Origin: Pseudomonadota bacterium
Lineage (GTDB): Bacteria > Pseudomonadota > Gammaproteobacteria > Steroidobacterales > Steroidobacteraceae
NCBI GenBank assembly: GCA_025356075.1
Contig: JANXUT010000037.1
Span: forward strand, 1 to 64,000
DNA: 64,000 nucleotides
Reading direction: 5' to 3'
Positions 19,002 to 27,690 of the stretch are shown here, in pieces. The position numbers and the translations under genes are program-made. Below the pieces are notes generated by a model. That model saw only the letters and a program-made list of their open reading frames with translations. It was not told where the DNA came from and ran no database searches. How positions within the stretch are numbered: the stretch's first letter is position 1; every line of letters starts with the position of its first letter.

Positions 19002-20450
19002 ATGGCCACCGCCGCCGCCTCCCGCCCGGAACTGGTCCGCGGGCTCGGCCTTGCGGCGGCGATCGCGATCAACGTCGCGAACATGATCGGCACTGGCGTC
19101 TTCCTGAAGGCGCGGGTCATGACCTGCAACGTCGGCAGCGCCAGCCTGGTGCTCATCGTGTGGGTCGCGGCCGGGCTCCTCGCGCTCGCCGGCACCTTCT
19201 CCTACGCCGAGGTCGCCGCGATGATCCCGGAGGCGGGCGGCGACTACGTGTTCCTGCGGCGCGCCTACGGCCGCTTCGTCGGGTTCATGTACGGCTGGAC
19301 GTGCTTCGCGGTGGTGCGCTCGGGCTCCCAGGCCGCGCTTGCCGTCGGCTTCGCGATCTTCCTCAACGTCGCGCTCGGCGGCGGGCTCGACCGCGAGATC
19401 GCGAGCGTCGGCGCCTTGCACTTCAACGGCCTCATGCTCGTCGCGCTCGCCGCGATCTGGTCGGTCGCCTGGATCAGCTGCCGCCCCGTCGCGACCGGCG
19501 GGCAGGCGGCGCTCATCCTCACGGTCCTGAAGGTACTGCTCCTCGGCGGCATCGCGCTCGGCGCCTTCGCGCTCGCGCACGGCAACTTCGGCCACCTCGC
19601 CGAAGCCAACGTCGGCGGGCGCTGCGAGGGCGTGGCGCCTGGCGCACGCGGCGGCATCGCGGGCTTTGGCGCCGCGATGCTGGGCGCGCTGTGGGCCTAC
19701 GACGGCTGGAACAACGTGACGCCGCTCGCCGGCGAGATCAAGGACCCGGCGCGGAACCTGCCGCGCGCGTTCTTCGGCGGCATGCTGGTGGTCGGCGCGC
19801 TCTACCTGGTCGTGAACCTCTCGTACTTCTACGTGCTGTCGCCGACGGCCATCGCGGACGTCTCGAGCACCTCCTCCGTCGCGACCGAGGTCATGACCCG
19901 GATCGCGGGGCCCGCGGCGGTGACGCTGATGGCGGCGGCGCTGATGCTCTCCTCCTTCGGTGCGCTGCATTCCTCGGTGCTCGCGAACTCGCGCATCCCG
20001 TTCGCGATGGCGCGCGAGGGGCTCTTCTTCCGCGGGCTCGGGGAAGCCTCCCCGGCGAGCCGCGTGCCGGTGCGCGCGATCATCGCGCAGGCCGCCTGGG
20101 GCAGCGTGCTCGCGATCTCGGGTTCGTACGACACGCTCACCGACTCGGTGATCTTCGCCGCGTGGCTCTTCTATGGCCTCTCCGCGGGCTCGCTCTTCGT
20201 CTTTCGCCACACGATGCCGAACGCAACGCGCCCGTACCGGGCCTTCGGCTACCCCGTGGTGCCCGCGATCTTCATCCTCGTGACGATCGGGCTCATCATC
20301 AATACGTTCGTGTCGACGCCGAAGCTCGCGCTCGTCGGCGTCGCCGTGATGGGGGCGGGCCTGCCGTTCTACTGGTGGTGGTCGAGGGCGCTGCCCGCCG
20401 TCACACCCACGTCACGCGGCTCGGGTCCGGGAGATGCGGGAGCGCGTTGA
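19002..20450 (+). CDS. APC-superfamily amino acid permease
   Basis: Inner-membrane amino acid transporter with about 12 predicted helices in 482 residues. The first helix carries the unwound substrate-binding motif ANMIGTGVF (family G-[S/T]-G pattern), followed by the conserved FSYAEVAAMIPEAGGDYVFLRRAYG segment in two overlapping blocks. This resembles LAT/YkfD-type or b(0,+)-like exchangers, but substrate specificity cannot be told. It follows fhs by 20 bases. The last 50 bases overlap the 3' end of the convergent histidine-phosphatase gene, so the C-terminal 16 codons encode both proteins on opposite strands. Confidence 0.9.
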   Translation: MATAAASRPELVRGLGLAAAIAINVANMIGTGVFLKARVMTCNVGSASLVLIVWVAAGLLALAGTFSYAEVAAMIPEAGGDYVFLRRAYGRFVGFMYGWTCFAVVRSGSQAALAVGFAIFLNVALGGGLDREIASVGALHFNGLMLVALAAIWSVAWISCRPVATGGQAALILTVLKVLLLGGIALGAFALAHGNFGHLAEANVGGRCEGVAPGARGGIAGFGAAMLGALWAYDGWNNVTPLAGEIKDPARNLPRAFFGGMLVVGALYLVVNLSYFYVLSPTAIADVSSTSSVATEVMTRIAGPAAVTLMAAALMLSSFGALHSSVLANSRIPFAMAREGLFFRGLGEASPASRVPVRAIIAQAAWGSVLAISGSYDTLTDSVIFAAWLFYGLSAGSLFVFRHTMPNATRPYRAFGYPVVPAIFILVTIGLIINTFVSTPKLALVGVAVMGAGLPFYWWWSRALPAVTPTSRGSGPGDAGAR

Positions 20451-21111
20451 AGCTCACGAGCCGGCGGCGCTTCGCCGACCAGCCAACCTCGGTGAGCGCG
20501 GTGTTGGCGAGCACGAGCGAGATGTCGATGACGCGGCCCGCGTCGAGCCCGAGGAGCCAGCCGACCGCCGATGAGACGAAGCCGCCGGAGGTGAAGGCGA
20601 CGCGTCCGCCGCCCTCCCCGGCGCAGAGGATGTCGAGCGCCCGGAGCGTGCGCGCCCGGAACTCGGCCCACGACTCCACGCCCGGCAGCGCATGGGCGCC
20701 CTCGGCCCACTCGCGCATGATGGTGTTGTAGTGGCGGAAGAAATCGCGCACCGCCTGCTCGCGTTCGCAGGCCGTCGCCTTCATCACGTGCTCGGCGGCA
20801 AGCGCCGCCGTCGCCGGGTCCTGCCCGAGCGCCGCCTTGATGATCGCGGGGCCGTGGTGCTCATCGAGCTCCGGTAGCTCGCGCGGCGCCGGAAACTCGA
20901 GCCCCGCGGCGTGGTAGGCGCTCGCTACGCACTCGCAGGTCTGACGGTGGCGGCGGCGCGGACCCACGAAGGTCGTCTCGAACCGGACCCCGTGGCGCGC
21001 CCAGTGCTGCCCGAGCGCCTCGGCCTGGCGCAGGCCCTCGGCCGACAGCTCATCGTAGTCGGTGCCGAAGAACGACGCCTGCGCGTGCCTGACGAGGATG
21101 AGTTGCGCCAT
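20401..21111 (-). CDS. Histidine phosphatase (phosphoglycerate-mutase-like) with altered second catalytic site
   Basis: 236-residue histidine-phosphatase-superfamily protein. The catalytic RHA motif is present (LILVRHAQASF) and the phosphate pocket is represented by VGPRRRHRQTCE. The late family motif, usually containing a catalytic His before Gly-Gly, reads VAFTSGGF, with Ser in place of His. This TSGG form may mark a subfamily, and activity may be reduced or altered. ATG 21111 is preferred because GGAG lies upstream and the N-terminus then begins at the first beta strand. It converges with and overlaps the amino-acid permease gene by 50 bases. Confidence 0.88.
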   Translation of the reverse strand: MAQLILVRHAQASFFGTDYDELSAEGLRQAEALGQHWARHGVRFETTFVGPRRRHRQTCECVASAYHAAGLEFPAPRELPELDEHHGPAIIKAALGQDPATAALAAEHVMKATACEREQAVRDFFRHYNTIMREWAEGAHALPGVESWAEFRARTLRALDILCAGEGGGRVAFTSGGFVSSAVGWLLGLDAGRVIDISLVLANTALTEVGWSAKRRRLVSFNALPHLPDPSRVTWV

Positions 21112-21146
21112 CTGAGGCTCCGGCAAAGGCGGGATTCTAGCGGGGC

Positions 21147-22688
21147 TCAGTGCGAGGCGTCGGTGATTGCGGCAGTCTCGGCGGGCTTCGCGCCGGCAGG
21201 GCCCCGGGCCCGCGGGCGCTGCAGGAGCAGCACACACGGCACCGACAGCAGCGTCGCCGCGGCGAGCACGTGGAAGTCGTTGCTGTAGGCGATCGCGAGC
21301 GCTTGGCGGCCGATCTCGCCCAGGAGCCCCGCGGTCGCGAGGTTCGCGCCGGGCCCGCCGCCGATCGCCTGCCAGAGCGCCGCGGCGAAAGGCGTGAACG
21401 GCTCGGTGAGGTAGCTCTGGTTGACCTGGGTCGAGTGCGACAGGAGCGCGATCGCGACCGAGATCCCGGCGGAGCCGCCGATGTTGCGCACGAGCGTCAG
21501 CAGCACGCCCGCCTCGGTGCGGCTCGCGTCCGGGAGCGTCGCGAAGGCGACGAAGGTGATCGGCATGAACGCGAGCGGGATGCCAAAGCCCTGCACGAGG
21601 CCGACGATGACGAACTCACGGGCCGGCGTATCGATGTCGAACCCCGCCATCATCCACATCGACACCGCCACGAGCCCGATGCCGACGAGGAGGGTGCGCT
21701 TCGGCTCAATCCACGTCACGAGCTTCGCGGATGCAAACATCGCGAAGATCGAGGCGACGCCGCGCGCGGCCATGAGGACCCCGGCCTGGGTCGGCGTGTA
21801 GCCCTGCAGCTGCTGCAGGAACGTCGGCAGGAGCACCGAGGGGCTCAAGACGAACGCGCCGATGCAAAGCTGGATGAGGAGCGCAATGGTGAAGTTGCGG
21901 TCCTTGAAGAGGTGGATGTCGACGAAGGGATGGCGCGAGGTGAGCGAGTGCACGATGAACATGTAGATGCACACCGCCGCGAAGAACCCCTCGGCGACGA
22001 TCTCCGGGGAGGAGAACCAGTCGCTCGTCTCGCCACGATCGAGCATCAGCTGGAAGAGCCCGACGGCGAGCGACAGGAACACGAAGCCCTTCACGTCGAA
22101 CGGCCGGTGCTGCTCGGCGCGGCCCTTCGGCATCGCGACGACGAGCGCGAGCCAGGCGAGCACGCCGACGGGCAGGTTGATGTAGAACGCCCAGCGCCAT
22201 GAGAGCTCGTCCGTCAGCCAGCCGCCGAGCGTGGGACCGAGGATCGGGCCCACCATCACGCCGACGCCCCAGAGCGCCATGACCCGGCCGTGGCTCTCGC
22301 GCGGGAACTCCTGCAGGAGCACGACCTGGCACAGCGGCACGAGCGCGGCGCCGAAGGCGCCCTGCATCATCCGAAACGCCACCATCTGCGTGAGGCTGGT
22401 CGCGATGCCGCAGAGGATCGAGCCGACCGTGAAGCCCGCGATCGAGATGAGCAGCACGCGCCTGAGGCTAAAGCGGCCGCCGAGCCAGCCGGCAAGCGGC
22501 GTCGCGATCGCGCTCACGACGATGTAGGCCGTGACGATCCAGGCCGCCTGGTCCTGCGTCGCCTGCAGGCTCGCCTTCATGTGGGGAAGCGCGACGTTGA
22601 CGATCGTCGAGTCGATCGAATAGAGCAGCGTCGCGAGCACGGTCGCGCTTGCCAGCAGCCAGCGCGAGCCAGGGGCGGCGGGACTCAT
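21147..22688 (-). CDS. emrB: DHA2-family multidrug efflux MFS transporter (EmrB type)
   Basis: 14-helix proton-driven drug exporter of 513 residues. The N-terminal motif SIDSTIVNVALPHM (motif D1), GWLGGRFSLRR (motif A) and GVGVMVGPILGPTLGGWL (motif C of DHA2 antiporters) are all visible. It starts ten bases after the emrA stop, giving the order marR-emrA-emrB on the minus strand. The pair should work with a TolC-type outer-membrane channel, which is not in this window. Expression is probably controlled by the MarR protein encoded first. Confidence 0.95.
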   Translation of the reverse strand: MSPAAPGSRWLLASATVLATLLYSIDSTIVNVALPHMKASLQATQDQAAWIVTAYIVVSAIATPLAGWLGGRFSLRRVLLISIAGFTVGSILCGIATSLTQMVAFRMMQGAFGAALVPLCQVVLLQEFPRESHGRVMALWGVGVMVGPILGPTLGGWLTDELSWRWAFYINLPVGVLAWLALVVAMPKGRAEQHRPFDVKGFVFLSLAVGLFQLMLDRGETSDWFSSPEIVAEGFFAAVCIYMFIVHSLTSRHPFVDIHLFKDRNFTIALLIQLCIGAFVLSPSVLLPTFLQQLQGYTPTQAGVLMAARGVASIFAMFASAKLVTWIEPKRTLLVGIGLVAVSMWMMAGFDIDTPAREFVIVGLVQGFGIPLAFMPITFVAFATLPDASRTEAGVLLTLVRNIGGSAGISVAIALLSHSTQVNQSYLTEPFTPFAAALWQAIGGGPGANLATAGLLGEIGRQALAIAYSNDFHVLAAATLLSVPCVLLLQRPRARGPAGAKPAETAAITDASH

Positions 22689-22698
22689 GCGGGAGCCC

Positions 22699-23769
22699 TC
22701 AGCGGGCGCGGCCGAACCAGCGGTCGAAGCGCGTGTGCTCGCCGGTGTCGATGTCGACCGTCACGCTCATGCCGTCGCGCAGCGGCGGGTCCCCGGCCTT
22801 GCGCTCGAGCACGATGCGCACCGGGATCCGCTGCACGACCTTGACCCAGTTGCCGGAGGCGTTCTGGGCGGGCAGGAGCGAGAACTGCGCGCCCGTCGCC
22901 TGCGAGATGCTCTCGACGCGGCCGTGCCAGCGGTGCTGCGCGTAGGTGTCGACGTCGATGCTCACCGGCTCGCCCGGCCTCACCCACTCAAGATCGGTTT
23001 CCTTGAAGTTCGCCTCGACCCACAGGCTCCCGTCGGTGACGATCGCGAACGAGGGCCTCCCGATCTCGACGCGCGCGCCCACCTTCGGCAGGTGGCTCGC
23101 GATCCCGGCCGAGGGCGCGCGGATCACCGCGTGCTCAAGATCGAGCCTCGCGCGATCGAGCTCCGCCTGCGCCGCGCGGACCCCGGGGTAGCTGTCGGTC
23201 GGGCGCGTCGCATCGCCGCCGAGCCGGGCGACGGTTTGCGCGAGCTGAAGCGTGAGGACGCCGGTCGCGCCGTTGGAGAGCTCGAGCGTCTTGTCGGCCG
23301 CATCGAGCGCGGCGGCCGAGATCAGCTTTCGCTCGGCCAGCTCGGCCTGGCGCTTGTAGTCGCGGGTCGTGAGCTCGGCCGCGCGCCGCGCGACCGCGAT
23401 CTCGCCGTTCTTCTCGTGCCAGGCCGCCTTCAGCGACTCGACTTCCGAGCGCGCTGCGGCGAGCTTCGACTCGGCGGCGGCGACCGCGATCGCGTAGAGC
23501 GAGTCATCGAGTTTAAGGACCACGTCGCCCGCGGCGACGTGCGAGTTCTCCGGGACCAGCACCGCGACCACGTTGGCCGAGACCTGCGGAGCGACATCGA
23601 CTCGATCCTGCTGGACGTAGGCGTTGTCGGTCGAGACGAAGCGGCCCGCGCTGCCGTAGAGGTAGACCGAGACCAGCACGACGACGAGCGGCAGGCCCCA
23701 GAGGAGCACGGGGCGGGTCCAGGAGCGGCTCTCGAGGGCAAGGGCTTCGGGGCGGGTGGCCGCGTCCAT
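22699..23769 (-). CDS. emrA: HlyD-family periplasmic adaptor (EmrA type)
   Basis: Membrane-fusion protein of 356 residues linking EmrB to an outer-membrane channel. One N-terminal membrane helix (VLLWGLPLVVVLVSVYLYG) is followed by the lipoyl half-motifs (YVQQDRVDVAPQVSANV and later VIRAPSAGIASHLPKVG), with a helical hairpin of about 100 residues between, and a beta-barrel region (GSLWVEANFKETDLEWV). The start lies three bases downstream of the marR stop. Domain order and length are standard for EmrA/FusE-type adaptors. Confidence 0.94.
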   Translation of the reverse strand: MDAATRPEALALESRSWTRPVLLWGLPLVVVLVSVYLYGSAGRFVSTDNAYVQQDRVDVAPQVSANVVAVLVPENSHVAAGDVVLKLDDSLYAIAVAAAESKLAAARSEVESLKAAWHEKNGEIAVARRAAELTTRDYKRQAELAERKLISAAALDAADKTLELSNGATGVLTLQLAQTVARLGGDATRPTDSYPGVRAAQAELDRARLDLEHAVIRAPSAGIASHLPKVGARVEIGRPSFAIVTDGSLWVEANFKETDLEWVRPGEPVSIDVDTYAQHRWHGRVESISQATGAQFSLLPAQNASGNWVKVVQRIPVRIVLERKAGDPPLRDGMSVTVDIDTGEHTRFDRWFGRAR

Positions 23770-23772
23770 GAC

Positions 23773-24216
23773 TTAAGTCGCTCCGTCCGAGAGGTTGGTG
23801 CAGATGCGGTTGAGCTGGCGCAGGAGCGCCGCCTGCTCGGTCCGCGAGAACCCGTTGAACGCACGGGCGGTCGTCTCGATGCTCTGCCGGTCCATGCGCC
23901 CGACGAGCGGCTCGCCGGCGCGGTCGATGTAGACCCGAAGCGCGCGCCGGTCGGCCGGGTCCGGCACGCGCCTGACGTAGCGGCGCTCCACCAGCCGGTC
24001 GATCATCCGGCCGAGCGTGACCGGGGTCACCTCGAGGCGCTGGGCGAGCTCGGTCTGGCGGGAGCCGGGTTCGCGGTGCACGTAGAAGAGGAGCTTGGCG
24101 AGCGCGGGCGTCAGGCGGATGCCCTTGGAGCGCGCGCGAAAATCGCGCCTGAGGAGCCTCACCGCATCGACCAGCAGGTAGGCGAGTGCCCGCTCGGGCA
24201 CCCGCTCAGCGGCCAT
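23773..24216 (-). CDS. MarR-family transcriptional regulator, likely repressor of emrAB
   Basis: 147-residue winged-helix regulator, first gene of the marR-emrA-emrB operon. The recognition helix region is visible as RQTELAQRLEVTPVTLGRMI, followed by the wing with the conserved DPADRRALRV motif (D-x-R-A-x-x-x). Expected to bind DNA as a dimer and release it on binding a phenolic or lipophilic ligand. Immediately upstream is an interrupted palindrome overlapping a consensus TATAAT, the arrangement expected for autorepression. It has no strong Shine-Dalgarno sequence. Confidence 0.93.
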   Translation of the reverse strand: MAAERVPERALAYLLVDAVRLLRRDFRARSKGIRLTPALAKLLFYVHREPGSRQTELAQRLEVTPVTLGRMIDRLVERRYVRRVPDPADRRALRVYIDRAGEPLVGRMDRQSIETTARAFNGFSRTEQAALLRQLNRICTNLSDGAT

Positions 24217-24237
24217 GCGTCACCCGGTCGATATAGT

Positions 24238-24264
24238 AAGCCATGCACATTATATGCATAGCTT
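24238..24264 (-). promoter_or_regulatory. Probable MarR operator enclosing the -10 box of marR-emrAB
   Basis: Dyad on the plus strand: AAGC, one base, ATGCA, a 7-base spacer, TGCAT, one base, GCTT. Nine of ten arm positions are symmetric. On the minus strand the spacer contains a perfect TATAAT (24254 to 24249), about 33 bases before the marR ATG, so a dimer bound to the dyad would cover the -10 box. The stretch is AT-rich against very GC-rich surroundings. No good -35 hexamer is visible at 17 bases. Confidence 0.75.
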
Positions 24265-24330
24265 AGCAAACCGCCCGGGCGCCGTCACGCGCGCCCCGTC
24301 ACGGATGGCGGGCCAGTCATGGGTCGGGAA

Positions 24331-24361
24331 GCTGCCCCGGGGCTCGACGCCCCGGGGCAGC
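24331..24361 (-). terminator. 13-bp perfect GC hairpin downstream of fadE
   Basis: GCTGCCCCGGGGC, a 5-base loop TCGAC, and the exact reverse complement of the first arm. It lies 15 bases past the fadE stop on the minus strand and is followed there by only TTCCC, so it may need Rho or act as a 3'-end stabiliser. It also insulates fadE from the marR promoter. Confidence 0.65.
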
Positions 24362-24375
24362 GGGGGCGGCGCCGG

Positions 24376-26850
24376 TCAGGCGACCTGCTGGCTCGAGCGG
24401 GCGTCGGCGGGAGACAAGCTGCGCGTGCCTATCTCGCGCGTATCGAAGTCATCGACGTGGACGATCTCCATGACCTTGCGGTCGTAGTCGCGAAGCTGCG
24501 CGGCTTCCGTCTCGGTGATGATGCCGGCGGCCTGCGCCTGCTGGATCTGCCCGGGGAGGTCGAGCGCCGTCACCCGGCCCGTCTTCACGCCCTCGACCCG
24601 GATGCGCTTCTCGATGGGCTCGGCCATCAGCGACAGGACGAGGGCCTCCTGCAGGAGGCCGAGCGGGTTGGTGGGCTCGACCGTTCGGTAGATGCCGTTC
24701 GTCAGCCGGTCGCGGGCCTCGGAGGGCGTCATCATGATGTCGACGATCTGCCGGCCGAGGCGATCGCCGGGCGCGGAGTAGGTGAGCCCGCGCGGGAAGA
24801 TGAAGAGCCGCATGAGCGTCCCGAGCCAGCGCACGGGGAAGTTCCGGAGGAACCCGTGCAGCTGCTCCTGCGCGCGGTAGAGGAGCGAGCGGCAGGCCCA
24901 CTCGACGATCGGCTGGTCGGCCTCCGGGCGGCCCTGGTTGTCGTGGTGCTTGAGCACCATGGAGGCGAGGTACATGTACGAGAGCACGTCCCCCAGGCGC
25001 GCCGAGAGCGTCTCCTTCTTCTTGAGGTAGCCGCCGAGCGAGAGCATCGCGACGTCCGCGGCGAAGGCGAAGCTCGCGCTGAAGCGGTTGATGTGCTGGA
25101 AGTAGCGGGTGCTCTGCCCCGCATCGGGCACGCGCGTGAACCGCGCGAGCGTGAGGGCCATCACGAGCGAGCGCGCGGCGTTGGAGAGCGTGAAGCCGAT
25201 ATGGCCAAAGAGCGCGCGGTCGAACTCGGCGAGCCCGCGCTCGCGGTTCGCGTCCTTCGCCGCGGTCATCTCCCTGAGCACGTACGGATGGCAGCGCACT
25301 GCGCCCTGGCCGAAGATGATGAGGTTGCGCGTCAGGATGTTCGCGCCCTCGACCGTGATCGCGATCGGGACCGCCTGGTAGCCGCGCGCGAGGTAATTGC
25401 GGGGCCCGAGGCATATGCCCTTGCCGCCGTGCACGTCCATCGCATCATCCGCGACCTGGCGCGACAGCTCGGTGCAGTGGTACTTCAGCATCGCCGAGGG
25501 CACCGAGGGCTTCTCGCCACCGTCGATGGCGCCTGCGGTGACCGAGCGCGCGGCGTCCATGATGTAGGTGTGGCCGGCCATCCGCGCGATGACCTCCGAG
25601 ACGCCCTCGAAGCGCCCGACCGACATGTTGAACTGGCGGCGGATGCGCGCGTACGCGCCCGTCGCGAAGACGCCCGCCTTCGCGCCGCCCGTGGTGTTCG
25701 AGGGGAGCGAGATGCAGCGTCCGACGGAGAGCTGCTCGACCAGCATGCGCCAGCCCTGGCCCGCCATCTTCGGGCCCCCGACCAGCACCTCGAGCGGCAC
25801 GAACACGTCCTTCCCCTGGAGCGGGCCGTTCTGGAACGGCACGTTGAGCGGGAAGTGGCGCCGGCCGATCGTGAGCCCGGGCGTTTGGCGCGGCACGAGC
25901 GCGACGGAGATCCCGACGTCGGCTTTGTCGCCCATCAGCTTGTCGGGGTCCATGAGGCGAAAGGCAACGCCGATGACGGTCGCGATCGGCGCGAGCGTGA
26001 TGTAGCGCTTGGAGAAGTTGAGCTTGAGGCCGATGACCTCGCGGCCCTCGTAGCTGCCCTTGCAGACGACGCCGATGTCGGGGATCGAGGCGGCATCGGA
26101 ACCCGCGCGTGGACCGGTGAGCGCGAAGCACGGCACCTCGACGCCCTGCGCGAGCCTCGGCAGGTAATGGTTCTTCTGCTCCTCGGTGCCGTAGTGGAGG
26201 AGGAGCTCGGCGGGCCCGAGCGAGTTCGGCACCGCGACGGTCGAGCCTAAGGTCGCGCTTCGGCTCGCGAGCTTCACGAGCACGCAGGAGTGCGCGTAGG
26301 CCGAGAACTCGAGGCCGCCGTACTTCTTCGGGATGATCATCGCGAAGAAGCCCTTGGCCTTGAGGTAGGCCCACGCCGCCGGCGGCAGGTCACCGAGCTC
26401 GTGGGTGACCTCGAAGTCGAGCACCATCCGGCAGAGCTCCTCGCAGGGCCCGTCGAGGAACGCCTGCTCCTCGGGCGTGAGCTCCGGGCGCTTCGCCGTC
26501 ATCAGCTTGTCCCAGTTCGGGCCGCCCGTGAAAAGCTCCCCGTCCCACCACACGGTGCCGGCCTCGAGCGCCTCGCGCTCGGTCGAGGACATCGAGGGCA
26601 GCATGCGGCGATAGACCACGAGGAAGCGCTTCGACACGAAGGTCAGCCGAAGCGGCGGGAGGTTCAGGAGCGCGACCGGCGCGAACAGCGCCCACAGGAT
26701 CGAGGTCCAGACCGGGCCGCCCTCGCCCCACAGCGTGTAGCCGAGGAGGAGCGCTCCCAGCACCAGCGTCGCCTGGCCGAGGCTGGCGCGGCGGTAGGCG
26801 AGGTACACGAGCGCACCGATGAAGAGGAGCGGCCAGAGAAGGCTCAACAT
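24376..26850 (-). CDS. fadE: Acyl-CoA dehydrogenase, FadE type
   Basis: FAD-dependent first step of fatty-acid beta-oxidation (acyl-CoA to trans-2-enoyl-CoA). The 824-residue product matches the long bacterial FadE family rather than the roughly 380-residue type. It has an N-terminal membrane-anchoring region with two hydrophobic helices (LLWPLLFIGALVYLAY), the linker LTFVSKRFLVVYRRMLPSMS, the acyl-CoA dehydrogenase core (MIIPKKYGGLEFSAYAHS, FALTGPRAGSDAASIPD) and the extra C-terminal domain. GGAG precedes the ATG by six bases. An inverted repeat in its promoter suggests transcriptional control, as expected for fad genes. It probably works with fadD in this window. Confidence 0.96.
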   Translation of the reverse strand: MLSLLWPLLFIGALVYLAYRRASLGQATLVLGALLLGYTLWGEGGPVWTSILWALFAPVALLNLPPLRLTFVSKRFLVVYRRMLPSMSSTEREALEAGTVWWDGELFTGGPNWDKLMTAKRPELTPEEQAFLDGPCEELCRMVLDFEVTHELGDLPPAAWAYLKAKGFFAMIIPKKYGGLEFSAYAHSCVLVKLASRSATLGSTVAVPNSLGPAELLLHYGTEEQKNHYLPRLAQGVEVPCFALTGPRAGSDAASIPDIGVVCKGSYEGREVIGLKLNFSKRYITLAPIATVIGVAFRLMDPDKLMGDKADVGISVALVPRQTPGLTIGRRHFPLNVPFQNGPLQGKDVFVPLEVLVGGPKMAGQGWRMLVEQLSVGRCISLPSNTTGGAKAGVFATGAYARIRRQFNMSVGRFEGVSEVIARMAGHTYIMDAARSVTAGAIDGGEKPSVPSAMLKYHCTELSRQVADDAMDVHGGKGICLGPRNYLARGYQAVPIAITVEGANILTRNLIIFGQGAVRCHPYVLREMTAAKDANRERGLAEFDRALFGHIGFTLSNAARSLVMALTLARFTRVPDAGQSTRYFQHINRFSASFAFAADVAMLSLGGYLKKKETLSARLGDVLSYMYLASMVLKHHDNQGRPEADQPIVEWACRSLLYRAQEQLHGFLRNFPVRWLGTLMRLFIFPRGLTYSAPGDRLGRQIVDIMMTPSEARDRLTNGIYRTVEPTNPLGLLQEALVLSLMAEPIEKRIRVEGVKTGRVTALDLPGQIQQAQAAGIITETEAAQLRDYDRKVMEIVHVDDFDTREIGTRSLSPADARSSQQVA

Positions 26851-26883
26851 CGGTAGCTCCGGGCGGTGGGGTCGGTGGGAGGG

Positions 26884-26912
26884 ATAATACCGAAAGATTT
26901 CGGCCGAAGAAC
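26884..26912 (-). promoter_or_regulatory. fadE promoter region with inverted repeat in the spacer
   Basis: On the minus strand TATTAT (26889 to 26884) is a candidate -10 box about 34 bases before the fadE ATG. The 17 bases upstream contain a perfect inverted repeat, CCGAAA-GA-TTTCGG (26890-26903), followed by CGGCCG. A regulator bound there would block the promoter. The -35 position is poor. Confidence 0.5.
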
Positions 26913-26932
26913 CCGTAACTTAAGGAAAAGCA

Positions 26933-26942
26933 CGACCGGTCG
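26933..26942. promoter_or_regulatory. 10-bp palindrome CGACCGGTCG upstream of fadE
   Basis: Perfect palindrome CGACCGGTCG in the 125-base gap between marC and fadE, about 83-92 bases upstream of fadE. This type of core resembles TetR-family operators in general, but no regulator gene is nearby and a 10-bp palindrome in GC-rich DNA could be chance. Confidence 0.3.
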
Positions 26943-26975
26943 GTTTCTATTGATTCCGCCGACGGAAGGCTCGAA

Positions 26976-27650
26976 TCAGCTCGATCCCGCGGGGACGACG
27001 TGGCCGATCGAGGCGAGCAGCACCTCGAGGCCGTTCCAGAACACCTGGATGCCGATGCAGAAGAGGAGGAACGCCGAGAGCCGGACAACGATGGTCGTCC
27101 CGGTCGGGCCGATCGCGTGCGCGAGGCGGCCGGAGTTCCGGTAGAAGACATACACCGCGAGGCAGAGGAGCGTGACCGCGAGCACCGTCTCGGCCACGAA
27201 CGACAGCCACTGCTCGCCGAACCCGTTCGGGCGCCCCGCGCCGACCGAGATCGCGACGGAGATCGTGCCCGGCCCCGTCGTGAGCGGCATCGTCAGCGGA
27301 TAGAACGCGAGCCGGCTCGACTCGACGCTCGGCCTAAGCGCATTGGCGGTCTCGCTCCTCCTCTGCTCGGTCGCATCCGGGCCCGTCAGCATCCGCCAGC
27401 CCGACATCGCGACGATGATGCCGCCGCCCACCTTCAGGACCGGCAGCGAGATCCCGAAGAACTCGAGCACGTAGGCGCCGACGTAGAGCGAGGCGGTCAC
27501 GATCGCGAACGCGTAGATGGCGACCCAGCGCGACACCTGCGCGCGCGTGCGCGCGTCCATGCCCTGGGTCGCGCCGAAGAACACGAACGCGCCCGAGAGG
27601 GGATTCACGATCGAGAACAGCGCAGTGAACGCGAGCAGCAGCGTCTTCAC
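26976..27650 (-). CDS. MarC-family integral membrane protein
   Basis: 224-residue inner-membrane protein with about six helices. It has the family N-terminus FSIVNPLSGAFVFFGAT, the YVGAYVLEFFGISLPVLKVGGG helix in two blocks, and PLTMPLTTGPGTISVAI, all typical of MarC/YhgN/YchE. Despite the name, MarC proteins are not shown to cause multidrug resistance, and their transport role remains unclear. It lies 40 bases downstream of mdh and may be co-transcribed with it; fadE follows after a 125-base promoter-containing gap. Confidence 0.93.
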   Translation of the reverse strand: MKTLLLAFTALFSIVNPLSGAFVFFGATQGMDARTRAQVSRWVAIYAFAIVTASLYVGAYVLEFFGISLPVLKVGGGIIVAMSGWRMLTGPDATEQRRSETANALRPSVESSRLAFYPLTMPLTTGPGTISVAISVGAGRPNGFGEQWLSFVAETVLAVTLLCLAVYVFYRNSGRLAHAIGPTGTTIVVRLSAFLLFCIGIQVFWNGLEVLLASIGHVVPAGSS

Positions 27651-27690
27651 GCGACCGCTCCTTGGAACCTGCGCCTGGGCGAGTGGCGCC

